Source: Agaribacillus aureus (GTDB taxonomy: Bacteria > Bacteroidota > Bacteroidia > Cytophagales > Cyclobacteriaceae). Taken from it: 64,000 bases of DNA. Below the pieces are notes generated by a model that was not told the origin of the DNA, did not search any database, and worked only from the letters and a program-made list of their open reading frames with translations. The stretch lies in the NCBI GenBank assembly GCA_030442055.1, contig JAUJEB010000004.1, forward strand, positions 558,001 to 622,000. The letters are read 5' to 3'. Every line of letters begins with the position of its first letter. Position 1 is the stretch's first letter. The position numbers were made by a program, and so were the translations under genes. This document shows positions 52,398 to 61,344 of this stretch, piece by piece.

Positions 52398-53762
52398 ATG
52401 GCAAACCGCAAAATTTTACTCTCCGAAAATGAAACTCCTGACAAATGGTATAACATCGTGGCTGATATGCCCAACAAGCCCTTGCCCCCACTGCACCCGG
52501 GCACCAAGGAGCCTATTGGTCCCGAAGCGCTGGCCCCGCTTTTCCCGATGGAGTTAATCAAACAGGAAGTGAGTGCGGACAAGTGGATTGACATTCCCGA
52601 CGAGGTAGTTAATATCTACTCGCTGTGGCGTCCCACGCCTTTATATCGCGCCTACAATTTTGAAAAGATGTTGGATACCCCGGCAAAAATTTATTACAAA
52701 TATGAAGGCGTCAGCCCCTCTGGATCACATAAACCTAATACGGCTGTTGCACAGGCGTATTATAACAAGCAGGAAGGTGTAAAACGAATTACCACCGAAA
52801 CCGGTGCCGGTCAGTGGGGTAGCGCCTTGAGTTTTGCCTGCAACTTATTTGATATTGCCTGCGAGGTTTATATGGTAAAAATCAGCTATGAACAAAAGCC
52901 TTATAGAAAACTAATGATGAATACGTGGGGGGCCGATGTGATTGCTTCCCCGTCTGATCAGACGCAGGCAGGAAGGGAAATACTCAACCAGGACCCCAAC
53001 TCACCCGGAAGCCTGGGTATCGCTATTTCCGAAGCAGTGGAAAAGGCTGCCATGGATGAAAACACTAAATATTCCCTTGGGAGTGTCTTGAATCACGTTT
53101 TGATGCATCAAACTATCGTGGGTCAGGAGGCATTATTACAAATGGAAAAGGCGGGAGATATGCCTGATATTGTCATCGCCCCTTTTGGCGGCGGGTCAAA
53201 TTTTGCAGGATTAACGTTTCCTTTTTTACGCCTTAATTTTGACGAGGGGAAAAGCATCAGGTGTATTGCCAGCGAACCAGCTTCCTGCCCCAAGCTTACG
53301 AGAGGTGTATTCAGATATGATTTTGGGGATACCGTTGGAATGACGCCACTACTGCCTATGTACACCCTCGGTCACAACTTTGTGCCCGCTCCTATTCACG
53401 CCGGCGGATTGAGATATCATGGCGCCGGGGTTGTGGTCAGCCAATTGTTAAAGGATAAACTGATTGAAGCTCAATCACACGACCAACTCGAGTGTTTTGA
53501 TGTTGGTGTCAAATTTGCCAAAGCAGAAGGCATTATTCCAGCGCCGGAAGCTAACCACGGCATTGCCACTGTGGTACAGGAAGCCATGAAGTGTAAAGAA
53601 GAAGGTGTTTCCAAAACCATATTATTTAACCTTTGCGGTCATGGTAATTTCGATATGGCTGCCTATGAGGCCTATTTCAATGGGGGACTGGTCAAACATG
53701 AAGTCACCACAGAAGATATTAACGCTTCCCTCGCTAAATTAAACACGCCGGAAATAAATTAA
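52398..53762 (+). CDS. TrpB2-like PLP-dependent tryptophan synthase beta-chain
   Basis: The 454-residue enzyme belongs to the TrpB2 branch, which couples indole and serine to make tryptophan, or acts on other substrates. The PLP lysine is K112 in SHKPNTA, TETGAGQWGSAL follows, and PFGGGSNFAG binds the phosphate. The N-terminal extension (NILLSENETPDK-like ILLSENETPDKWYNIVADMP) is normal for TrpB2. There is no trpA or other tryptophan gene nearby, so a stand-alone tryptophan synthase or salvage role is inferred. The start is ATG at 52398 and the next gene begins 33 bp later. Confidence 0.9.
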   Translation: MANRKILLSENETPDKWYNIVADMPNKPLPPLHPGTKEPIGPEALAPLFPMELIKQEVSADKWIDIPDEVVNIYSLWRPTPLYRAYNFEKMLDTPAKIYYKYEGVSPSGSHKPNTAVAQAYYNKQEGVKRITTETGAGQWGSALSFACNLFDIACEVYMVKISYEQKPYRKLMMNTWGADVIASPSDQTQAGREILNQDPNSPGSLGIAISEAVEKAAMDENTKYSLGSVLNHVLMHQTIVGQEALLQMEKAGDMPDIVIAPFGGGSNFAGLTFPFLRLNFDEGKSIRCIASEPASCPKLTRGVFRYDFGDTVGMTPLLPMYTLGHNFVPAPIHAGGLRYHGAGVVVSQLLKDKLIEAQSHDQLECFDVGVKFAKAEGIIPAPEANHGIATVVQEAMKCKEEGVSKTILFNLCGHGNFDMAAYEAYFNGGLVKHEVTTEDINASLAKLNTPEIN

Positions 53763-53795
53763 ACCAGAAATTAAACAACAAAACCTCTTCCAAAC

Positions 53796-55628
53796 ATGAA
53801 ACACAATTATTTCATGGTGGTAAGTTTATGCCTTGCCACCTTTCTTCTATTTAAGTGTACCACGCCCAATAACCAGGAGCAGGCTTCTGCGGAAGCCACA
53901 ACAAGGGAATCACAAAAAGCCAACGCCTTTTTTGAAGAAGCCTTTGAGCGGGACACGGATAGAAAACCTGAACTCCAAACCCGGTTGGGCATCAAGAAAG
54001 ATTATGGTCTTTGGAATAATGTCAGCGAAAGCTTTGCTCAGAAGGGATTAAAAATCACCGAAGATAATTTAAAATTCCTGAAGGATTCGATCAATTTTAA
54101 CCAGTTAGACAAGGACACAAAATTGAGTTATAAGATTTTTGAAAAAAAGCTGAAGAATGAGATCGCAAAATTTCCTTTCCGGCTCCACAACTATCCCATT
54201 AATCAAATGCGGGGCTTTCATGCCCAGATGCCTGCCTTTTTGATTAACTACCACCAAATTGAAGGTGAATCGGATGCCAGGGCTTACATCTCCAGGTTAG
54301 GCAAAATAAAAAGTCATTTTAAACAGCGGATGGAAAACCTAAAGGTAAGAGAGGAGAAAGGGATTGTATTGCCAAAATTCCTTTTCTGGCGCGTAATTGA
54401 ATCCTCCGAAAATATTATCAGCGGTCAACCATTTGATCAATCTGACAAAAAAAGCACCTTGTTGGGTGACTTTGTCAAAAAAGTAGACAACCTTTCGCTG
54501 GACGATCAAATTAAACAAGAGCTGATCGGTGAGGCAACGCGGGTACTAGCTGATTCCGTAAAGCCCGCTTATGAAAATCTCATTACTTTCCTGAAGGGTC
54601 AGGAGCAAAGGGCAACAAATGAGGCCGGCGCCTGGAAATTCCCTGAAGGTGATCGCGCCTTTAGCGTGGCATTGGCGCAAACCACCACCACAAATCTTAC
54701 CGCAGAAGAAATCCACGAGATTGGATTGAAAGAAGTCGAAAGAATTCATGGCGAAATGGAAAAGGTCATGAAGCAGGTAGACTTTGCAGGAGACCTGTCC
54801 TCGTTTTTTAAATTCATGGCTACTGACCCGCAGTTTTATCTACCCGAAACCGAAGCGGCAAAACAGCAGTACCTGGACTCCGCTATCTTGCTAATCAATA
54901 ATATGAAGGAACGGCTCGACGAACTATTCATCACCAAGCCAAAGGCCGATATGGTTGTCAGGCAGGTGGAAGCATTCAGGGAAAAATCGGCCGGCAAAGC
55001 CTTTTACAATCGGCCGGTTATCAATAGCTCCATACCTGGTACCTACTATGTCAATCTCTACAAAATGGCGAATATGCCAACTTATGAAATGGAAGCACTG
55101 GCATATCACGAAGGTATTCCGGGGCACCATATGCAGATTGCGATCGCACAGGAATTGGAGGACCTTCCCAGGTTTAGAAAATTTGGCAGTATTACCGCCT
55201 ACATTGAGGGGTGGGCCCTCTATTGCGAGGCTATTCCGAAAGAAATTGGCTTATACGCCAATCCCTATGCCGACTTTGGCCGGTTGGCGATGGAGCTGTG
55301 GCGGGCATGCCGTTTAGTGGTAGATACGGGTATTCATCATAAAAAATGGTCGAGAGAGGAAGGCATCGAATATTATAAAAAAAATACACCAGCTCCCGAG
55401 GAACAATGTGTTAAAATGGTAGAGCGGCATATCGTGATGCCATCACAAGCCACTGCCTATAAAATCGGGATGCTCAAAATCATGGAATTACGACAACATG
55501 CAAAAACGCAACTGGGAGATCAATTCGATATCCGTGAATTTCACGACGTCATCTTAACCAATGGTGCCATTCCCCTGGATATTTTGGAGGAGTTGGTCAA
55601 TGATTGGATTGACGCTAAAAAGTCCTGA
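53796..55628 (+). CDS. DUF885-family lipoprotein, probable zinc peptidase
   Basis: The 610-residue protein has a lipoprotein signal peptide ending LLFKC. The C-terminal half carries a conserved metal-binding signature, H438-E-G-I-P-G-H444-H445, followed by EGWALYCE at about 475-482. This pattern is the DUF885 family, related to thermolysin-like or M32-like metallopeptidases. It is anchored to a membrane by its lipid and probably degrades peptides in the periplasm or on the surface. It follows the TrpB2 gene by 33 bp and may be in its operon, though the two functions have no evident link. The start is ATG at 53796. Confidence 0.88.
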   Translation: MKHNYFMVVSLCLATFLLFKCTTPNNQEQASAEATTRESQKANAFFEEAFERDTDRKPELQTRLGIKKDYGLWNNVSESFAQKGLKITEDNLKFLKDSINFNQLDKDTKLSYKIFEKKLKNEIAKFPFRLHNYPINQMRGFHAQMPAFLINYHQIEGESDARAYISRLGKIKSHFKQRMENLKVREEKGIVLPKFLFWRVIESSENIISGQPFDQSDKKSTLLGDFVKKVDNLSLDDQIKQELIGEATRVLADSVKPAYENLITFLKGQEQRATNEAGAWKFPEGDRAFSVALAQTTTTNLTAEEIHEIGLKEVERIHGEMEKVMKQVDFAGDLSSFFKFMATDPQFYLPETEAAKQQYLDSAILLINNMKERLDELFITKPKADMVVRQVEAFREKSAGKAFYNRPVINSSIPGTYYVNLYKMANMPTYEMEALAYHEGIPGHHMQIAIAQELEDLPRFRKFGSITAYIEGWALYCEAIPKEIGLYANPYADFGRLAMELWRACRLVVDTGIHHKKWSREEGIEYYKKNTPAPEEQCVKMVERHIVMPSQATAYKIGMLKIMELRQHAKTQLGDQFDIREFHDVILTNGAIPLDILEELVNDWIDAKKS

Positions 55629-56013
55629 AGTTGTATACAGGACACTACCAATCCGTGCAGAGGTACAAAATACTTCTATTAGTATAATTAATTCTGCCAA
55701 TAATTATAACCTCGTTACCCCCTCCTCCTGTAGGGGGTAGTCAATATTCTATGTCTAAAAATTCATGTGCATTCCTTTAAAAGGAAGCTTATCTATTGGG
55801 TTTTTCCAAAAAACAAAACCCGATTTTTGCTTATTTAACCAATATAAAATATTGATTATCAGTATTTTAAATACATGTACACTTATTGTATACCTCAAAA
55901 AATCACTCTTAAGTCATCATTGTCGTAACATTACACCGGGAATAATTTTATTCGCTGGCTAGCATATATTGTACATACATCAAACAGTAAAAAACTAAAA
56001 AATCAATACCATC
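55629..56013. other. Intergenic region with hairpins, no gene seen
   Basis: Two hairpins are visible. TACCCCCT (55716-55723) pairs with AGGGGGTA (55732-55739). GGGTTTT (55798-55804) pairs with AAAACCC (55815-55821) and is followed by ATTTTTG, which is a weak terminator. A 65-codon frame at 55765-55962 has an unnatural composition and is rejected. The rest is AT-rich and precedes the TPR lipoprotein gene. Confidence 0.5.
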
Positions 56014-57753
56014 ATGAAAAGAGCCTTCTCAATGGTGATTATGCTATTAATAATAGTATCATGCCATAACAGTAAAAAGCAGGTAAAGCTGGAAGCGCCA
56101 CTATTTGATAATCTGGGGCAACATCACCTGGAAATCACAACAAACGAAGCGTTGACCCAAAGATTATTTGACCAGGGATTAAACTTGTCTTATGGATTTA
56201 ACCACGCGGAGGCAGCCAGGGCCTTTCGGGAAGCGGCCAGACTTGATCCGGAATGTGCGATGGCTTATTGGGGCATCGCGCTTGTGTTGGGTCCAAATCT
56301 CAATGCGCCTATGGACCCGAGTGATATGGGTGAAGTATATATGGCCGTGCAAAATGCGCTGGCTAAAAAACAGAACGCCACAGAATGGGAACAGGCCATG
56401 ATAGATGCCATTGCGATAAGATACCCGGACAGTATTACCACTGATCGCGCGCAATTTGACATTGATTACGCTGCCGCCATGGGTAAGGTATACAAAAGGT
56501 TCCCTGATAATTCTGACATCGCCACGCTATATGCCGAAGCCCTTATGGATGTGCACCCGTGGGATTTATATACTTATGACGGGGAACCCAAAGAATGGAC
56601 ACCGCAAATTGTGTCGTTATTTGAAACCATTTTGGAAAGATGGCCGGAACATCCCGGAGCCAATCATTTTAATATCCACGCGATAGAAGCATCTAACAAT
56701 CCGGAAAAGGCGATGGCCAGTGCCGATGTTTTACGGGAGCTGGTACCCGGCGCCGGTCATTTGGTGCATATGCCTTCTCATATTTATATCAGAACGGGCA
56801 GATATCACGAAGGATCCATTGCCAATGAAAAGGCCATGATCGCCGATAGTATCTATATCAGTACCTGCCAGACACAAGGACTTTATCCGTTATTGTATTA
56901 TCCCCACAACATCCACTTCCTGGCGGCAACTGCTGCGCTGGAAGGCAGGGGTGACCGGTCGATCAGCGCATCCTGGCAATTGTCCAAACGTGTTGACACA
57001 GAATTAATGAAAGATCCCGAGTGGGCAACTCTGCAACATTTTTTCTCCATACCTTATTTTGTCATGGTCAAGTTTGGCCAATGGAACAGAATTTTGGAAT
57101 TGCCCGAACTGGTTGACGTCCCGCCCTATCCGAAGGCTATTGAACATTACGCCAGGGGAATGGCCTATCTGAAACAGGGAAAGGTTACAAAGGCGGAGGA
57201 AAGTCTGGCCGGCATCCGGGAAATTATGGGCGATGAATCACTGCAAGACCTTACCATTTTCGGACTCAACCTGATTACAGACGTCCTGGAAATCGCCAAT
57301 CATGTATTAACTGCCGAAATAGCGGCAAACAAGGGAAATTATGATGTGGCCGTGGAGCATTTTCAAACAGCCATTAACATAGAAGACCACTTAATATACA
57401 ACGAGCCTCCGGATTGGTTTTTTTCTGTAAGGCACCACCTTGGTGCTACTTTACTGGAAATGGACAAATACGAGGAAGCCGAAACCATCTTCCGGCAAGA
57501 TCTTGCCAAATACCCTGAAAACGGCTGGGCACTTAACGGATTGATGAACAGTCTTGAGAATCAGGATAAAAAAGAAGAGGCAAGCGAGGCAAAAAAGAGA
57601 TTTGATAAGGCCTGGCAATGGGCCAATGTTGAGCTGAGTGGGTCATTGGTAGCTCAAAATTCCTATGACGTTTATGATGACCAGGATCTATTCAAAAGTA
57701 GCCTGGCCTTTCACCAAGTAAAAGCCTTACCCAATTGTGGGGTAAAGCAATAA
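56014..57753 (+). CDS. TPR-repeat lipoprotein
   Basis: The 579-residue protein starts with a lipoprotein signal (MKRAFSMVIMLLIIVSC, Cys near residue 17). It has TPR-like helical repeats across its length: an N-terminal pair (NLSYGFNHAEAARAFREAAR), a central block, and a C-terminal pair (GNYDVAVEHFQTAINIEDH and YEEAETIFRQDLAKYPENGWALNGL). The motif HAIEASNNPEKAMASAD and MPSHIYIRTGRYHEG suggest conserved His residues that could bind a ligand or metal. No enzymatic domain is seen. It is exported and membrane-anchored, with protein-protein interaction the likely role. A strong terminator follows 18 bp after its stop. Confidence 0.82.
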   Translation: MKRAFSMVIMLLIIVSCHNSKKQVKLEAPLFDNLGQHHLEITTNEALTQRLFDQGLNLSYGFNHAEAARAFREAARLDPECAMAYWGIALVLGPNLNAPMDPSDMGEVYMAVQNALAKKQNATEWEQAMIDAIAIRYPDSITTDRAQFDIDYAAAMGKVYKRFPDNSDIATLYAEALMDVHPWDLYTYDGEPKEWTPQIVSLFETILERWPEHPGANHFNIHAIEASNNPEKAMASADVLRELVPGAGHLVHMPSHIYIRTGRYHEGSIANEKAMIADSIYISTCQTQGLYPLLYYPHNIHFLAATAALEGRGDRSISASWQLSKRVDTELMKDPEWATLQHFFSIPYFVMVKFGQWNRILELPELVDVPPYPKAIEHYARGMAYLKQGKVTKAEESLAGIREIMGDESLQDLTIFGLNLITDVLEIANHVLTAEIAANKGNYDVAVEHFQTAINIEDHLIYNEPPDWFFSVRHHLGATLLEMDKYEEAETIFRQDLAKYPENGWALNGLMNSLENQDKKEEASEAKKRFDKAWQWANVELSGSLVAQNSYDVYDDQDLFKSSLAFHQVKALPNCGVKQ

Positions 57754-57770
57754 TCCTCAATACAACCGAA

Positions 57771-57804
57771 AAAGCCTTACCAGCGAGCTGGTAAGGCTTT
57801 TTTT
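57771..57804 (+). terminator. Rho-independent terminator
   Basis: AAAGCCTTACCAG (57771-57783) pairs perfectly with CTGGTAAGGCTTT (57788-57800) around the four-base loop CGAG and is followed by a T-run (57798-57804). It ends the TPR lipoprotein gene and, because of the A-run on the other side, may also work on the minus strand. Confidence 0.93.
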
Positions 57805-57914
57805 ATGGCAGGCAGCGTAACCGGGTTTGAGACGAATGGCAATTGTGTATAAAATTTTGTATTATGAATTTATTTTATAGGTCAAACTAATAGCTAACAA
57901 AACTCAAACTACTC

Positions 57915-58352
57915 ATGATTATCTCCAGTAAAATTATCATCAACAGACCGGTCAAAGAGGTCTGGGATTTTTTTAACAACCCTGACAATATGCACCTATG
58001 GCTGACAGGCTTTAAACGATTTGAACAGATCAGCGGTGAATTTGGAAAAGTTGGCGCCAAAGCCAGGCACATTTATGAAGAGCGGGGTAAGTTGTTGGAA
58101 ATGGTGGAGGAAATTACAGGGCGGGAAGAATACAAAAAAATATCGTTAATTTTGAGCCATAAATCAATGGAATCAACAATCGAAACCGATTTTGAAGACT
58201 TAAACCATGAACGCACCTCTTTAATATGCCTGGTCAATGTGAAATTTAAATCTGTCTTTTTCAAGCTGTTTGGAAAAATGATGCTAGGATCGATGCAAAA
58301 ACGACAGGACAAGGACTTTAATACATTAAAAACCGTGATTGAATCAAGATGA
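57915..58352 (+). CDS. SRPBCC (START/Bet v1-like) domain protein
   Basis: The 145-residue protein is a single SRPBCC domain. INRPVKEVWDFFNNPDNMHLW is the family's N-terminal signature, with a long C-terminal helix from about residue 120. The fold forms a cavity for hydrophobic ligands such as lipids or polyketides. I cannot identify the ligand. It ends 40 bp before the ankyrin gene and could be co-transcribed. The start is ATG at 57915. Confidence 0.85.
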   Translation: MIISSKIIINRPVKEVWDFFNNPDNMHLWLTGFKRFEQISGEFGKVGAKARHIYEERGKLLEMVEEITGREEYKKISLILSHKSMESTIETDFEDLNHERTSLICLVNVKFKSVFFKLFGKMMLGSMQKRQDKDFNTLKTVIESR

Positions 58353-58392
58353 GCGCCATCCTTTCTTATGTTTTAATCAGAAAATCATTCCT

Positions 58393-59067
58393 ATGAAAAA
58401 ATCAAAAAAACCGTTGATTGAAGCTATAAAATCCGGAGCTGCGCAACAGGCCATCTCACTGTTGAATGAGCATCCATCCATGGCCGAGGAGCATACGGAT
58501 GAGGGTATCAGCCTACTATTGCTGGCAGCCTACTACCGGCAAGCAGACATTGTTGATACAATCCTGCGTTACAGGGAGCATTTAACTGTCTTCGAAGCAG
58601 CTGCCTGCGGCCACGTAAAATCTCTTAAGGAGGCCGTTAACAAGGATCCGGCCGTTTTGAACGCGCACGCTGAGGATGGTTTCACACCCTTGGGTTTGGC
58701 TTGTTTTTTTGGGAATGAGGAGATATGCAGCTTTTTGATTGAAGCCGGCGCAGACGTAAATCTTGCTGCCAATAATTCATTCAAAGTTCGTCCGTTACAT
58801 TCGGCGGTAGCCACTAAAAACATTAAAATCGCCCGCTTATTACTAAATCAGGGTGCCGCGGTAAACGCCAGTCAAATGGCTGGCATCACCCCTTTGCATT
58901 CAGCCGCTCACAACGGGCAAATGCCAATGGTTGAGCTTCTTTTGGCGCATAACGCGGATAGATCTCTTAAAACCAATGAAGGTAAATCACCGGCGGATCT
59001 GGCGCTGGAAGGTGGTTTTGACAATATCTCAAAATACATCGAAGACTTTGATGACCACAAGGGCTGA
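58393..59067 (+). CDS. Ankyrin-repeat protein
   Basis: The start is ATG at 58393 (224 residues); a TTG at 58339 would overlap the previous gene. Five to six ankyrin repeats are visible: EGISLLLLAAYYRQADIV, EDGFTPLGLACFFGNEEI, LHSAVATKNIKIARLLL and ITPLHSAAHNGQMPMVELLL carry the G-x-TPLHxA pattern. No signal peptide is seen, so it is cytoplasmic. Ankyrin proteins bind other proteins, and here no partner can be identified. The stop precedes a hairpin that serves the convergent operon. Confidence 0.9.
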   Translation: MKKSKKPLIEAIKSGAAQQAISLLNEHPSMAEEHTDEGISLLLLAAYYRQADIVDTILRYREHLTVFEAAACGHVKSLKEAVNKDPAVLNAHAEDGFTPLGLACFFGNEEICSFLIEAGADVNLAANNSFKVRPLHSAVATKNIKIARLLLNQGAAVNASQMAGITPLHSAAHNGQMPMVELLLAHNADRSLKTNEGKSPADLALEGGFDNISKYIEDFDDHKG

Positions 59068-59082
59068 CAAGGCAGGTTGTCG

Positions 59083-59115
59083 AAAAAAAATGACCACCTC
59101 TGAACAAGGTGGTCA
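59083..59115 (-). terminator. Rho-independent terminator for the salvage operon
   Basis: TGACCACCT (59091-59099) and AGGTGGTCA (59107-59115) form a perfect 9-bp stem with a seven-base loop. On the minus strand the stem is followed by eight T residues (complement of 59083-59090). It lies 51 bp past the stop of the epimerase gene, ending the three-gene minus-strand operon. Confidence 0.92.
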
Positions 59116-59165
59116 ATAGTCACTAAAAATGGAACAAGCAAAAGGTCCATTTACTCTTTAATGTC

Positions 59166-60233
59166 TTAAATGAGTTCTACGCCTAATCCGGGTTTATCGG
59201 TGATAGACATCCAACCGTTTTCGATCTTAAATCCCGGGCTTACTACGTCTACTACAAGGTCGAGACTACCGTCGAGATCTATGTATTTTGTATGGCGGTA
59301 AGAAAGTGCGCTGTGCAGGGCAGCGGTAATGCTGATTGAGCTTTCATCATTACAACCCCACATTAAATCAATGCCGGCTGCCTTGGCTATCGTAGCAATC
59401 TGCCTGGCAGGATAAATACCTCCGGACTTCATCAACTTAATGTTAAAAATGTCACAGGCCTTCGGAGCAGAGGACAGGAGGAAAGCATCTTCGGCGGATT
59501 TAAGACATTCATCAGCGGCAATCAAGGCCTTAATTTCCGCCGGTAATTGCTTCATCAAATCTACCTGACTGGCCGGTACCGGCTGTTCTATCAGCTCCAT
59601 GTTCAACTGCCTTGTTTCCCTGAAGAAACGGACCAAGTCATTTTCGTCATATCCCTGGTTGGCATCAACCCGGATAGTCATTTCCCCGTTGTAGCGCTCC
59701 CTTAGCTTTCTCATGCGTTCAATATCTTCCTCCACATCTCTCCCTGTCTTCACCTTGAGCACTCTAAAGCCCATTTCATAATATTCCTGTGCCTCTTCCA
59801 GGGTACCGGTTACATCCTTAATTCCAATGGTCACAGAAGTGGGCATAGATTTTATTTTTTGCCCCAAAAAGATACTTAGAGGTATATCGATCGTTTTGGT
59901 AAAAGCGTCATGTACCGCAATATCCAGCGCGGCCCTGGCTGCAGGTGTAGCCGGAAAACGGGTAAGGATCTCATCCAGAATGCCATGAAATTCTCTAATA
60001 TCCCTCCCTATCAGGAATTCCAGGTTTTCCTCGGTTAGAGTACTCATACTATCGGCCAGTGACTCGCCAACAACCTGCTCGCTGGGGTTACCCGACCCGA
60101 GGCCATACTGGCCATTTTCCAGATTAAGCTTCACAAAAACATTGTCGACATCGTCAACCGTTTTAAATGCGATGGTATAGGGCCTGGTGTTACCCAGGTT
60201 TTTTCTCCAGACTTCTATTGATTTTATTTTCAT
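59166..60233 (-). CDS. Dipeptide epimerase / N-acyl-glutamate racemase of the enolase superfamily
   Basis: The 355-residue enzyme has the muconate-lactonising-enzyme fold. Acid/base lysines are in K160-V-K162 and K266 (FNIKLMKSGG), and the metal ligands are D190 (DANQGY), E216 (IEQPVPA) and D241 (AADE). A C-terminal DxD at 319-321 (IDLDG) is the mark of dipeptide epimerases, where it binds the substrate ammonium group. The reaction is likely epimerisation of L-Ala-D/L-Glu or another dipeptide, as in murein peptide recycling. The neighbouring DUF1611 protein suggests the related DgcA reaction, racemising N-acetyl-D-glutamate. Its ATG overlaps the stop of that gene by 4 bp. I cannot decide between dipeptide and N-acyl-Glu substrates. 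Confidence 0.9.
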   Translation of the reverse strand: MKIKSIEVWRKNLGNTRPYTIAFKTVDDVDNVFVKLNLENGQYGLGSGNPSEQVVGESLADSMSTLTEENLEFLIGRDIREFHGILDEILTRFPATPAARAALDIAVHDAFTKTIDIPLSIFLGQKIKSMPTSVTIGIKDVTGTLEEAQEYYEMGFRVLKVKTGRDVEEDIERMRKLRERYNGEMTIRVDANQGYDENDLVRFFRETRQLNMELIEQPVPASQVDLMKQLPAEIKALIAADECLKSAEDAFLLSSAPKACDIFNIKLMKSGGIYPARQIATIAKAAGIDLMWGCNDESSISITAALHSALSYRHTKYIDLDGSLDLVVDVVSPGFKIENGWMSITDKPGLGVELI

Positions 60234-61324
60234 ACCTTGATCATTTTTCTTTTGATAACTTCAACCAATCCGCCCATGCCGTCTACCAACGGACTGACAA
60301 CCGGCAGGCCGCTTCTTGTTGCCAAATCTTCCTTACTGGCACTTATTTGTGCCGCTGTCATGTCTGCAGTGTTCACCGTTAAGGCCCAGGTATCACAGCC
60401 TAGCAGCTCAATGATCTTTACATCCTCCAGGGCATCCGGAATAGTGGCCGGGAAGTATTCCAAATTACTATAATGGGTCCGTATAGGGTGATGCTGTAAA
60501 ATTACGCCATCCAACCTTCCGGAAACAATAAATTCCGATCCGCAGGGTCCACCAGGATTTTTGAGACTTGCCTGCCCTTCGATCAACATCACCTCCGGCT
60601 GTTCATTTTTCCAACAGCTATACATAGCATTTTCTAATTCGCCCGGAATAAAATCGTTAGGTGTGGCGTCGAAAATAAAACCGTATTTGGTGCCTTGCAG
60701 CCAACCGGTCTGACCAGTAAATATCATTTCAGATTTAATCCCAGCCTGGTTGAGCGCATTGTTAAGCAATTTTGTGGTGGTTCTTTTACCAATTGAACAA
60801 TCCGTTCCCAACACACCGATTTTAAGGCAATTCACCTCCTGTATTTTTCCATCCCAAAAATGAAGGTCCTCAAACGGTTTGGGTTTTCTGATATCGTAAA
60901 GTATAGCCTCATTTTTTTTTGCCAGATCGCTTAATTCACTAATACCGGATAAGGGCTGGTGTAAGCCGTTGACAATATGAATACCGTGAGACAAGACCTC
61001 GCTAATGACCGGATAAAGGCTCGGAGGAAGTATTCCTCCTTTGGTAGCCATACCAATAATAGCATATTCCGGTCTGTTCCCATTCTTCTCAATTAATTGC
61101 GCTATCGAGGATAAAATTGGGATATTCCTGTACTGGCCATCCAAAACCTCTCCGGCATCCCGGTTGGCGGCTTTGTTGTCAATCACGCCCACAATTTCAA
61201 ATCGCTTAGACTCCCTGATCAGACCATGCGCCGTTTTGGCATGAATGGTCTCCAATAAATCTCCGGTTATAATACAAGCTGTTCCTGTCAACTCCGGATC
61301 AATCATACGCTGTACTGTTGTCAT
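60230..61324 (-). CDS. DUF1611/DgcN-type P-loop protein
   Basis: The 364-residue protein has a Rossmann-like N-terminal domain (about 10-125) and a P-loop C-terminal domain with GTDCSIGKRT at 173-182 and VMLIEGQASL at about 246-255. It belongs to the DUF1611 family. Studied members (DgcN) acetylate D-glutamate so that an enolase-superfamily partner (DgcA) can racemise it. The gene is between a peptidase fusion gene (20-bp gap) and the epimerase gene (4-bp overlap), all in one transcription unit. I infer a role in handling D-glutamate or its dipeptides from cell-wall turnover. The nucleotide-binding motif is intact. The exact acceptor is not known. Confidence 0.85.
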   Translation of the reverse strand: MTTVQRMIDPELTGTACIITGDLLETIHAKTAHGLIRESKRFEIVGVIDNKAANRDAGEVLDGQYRNIPILSSIAQLIEKNGNRPEYAIIGMATKGGILPPSLYPVISEVLSHGIHIVNGLHQPLSGISELSDLAKKNEAILYDIRKPKPFEDLHFWDGKIQEVNCLKIGVLGTDCSIGKRTTTKLLNNALNQAGIKSEMIFTGQTGWLQGTKYGFIFDATPNDFIPGELENAMYSCWKNEQPEVMLIEGQASLKNPGGPCGSEFIVSGRLDGVILQHHPIRTHYSNLEYFPATIPDALEDVKIIELLGCDTWALTVNTADMTAAQISASKEDLATRSGLPVVSPLVDGMGGLVEVIKRKMIKV

Positions 61325-61344
61325 CCTTGTTTTAAATCTTTTAA

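Noticed and set aside
55765-55962. A 65-codon plus-strand frame
   Set aside because: Its product is cysteine- and isoleucine-rich without pattern, it lies over hairpins in AT-rich DNA, and it has no ribosome site or neighbour it would fit.
59166-60233. A mandelate racemase or o-succinylbenzoate synthase assignment
   Set aside because: The KxK, DANQGY and especially the C-terminal DxD motif fit dipeptide epimerases better, and the operon context supports a D-Glu-related role.
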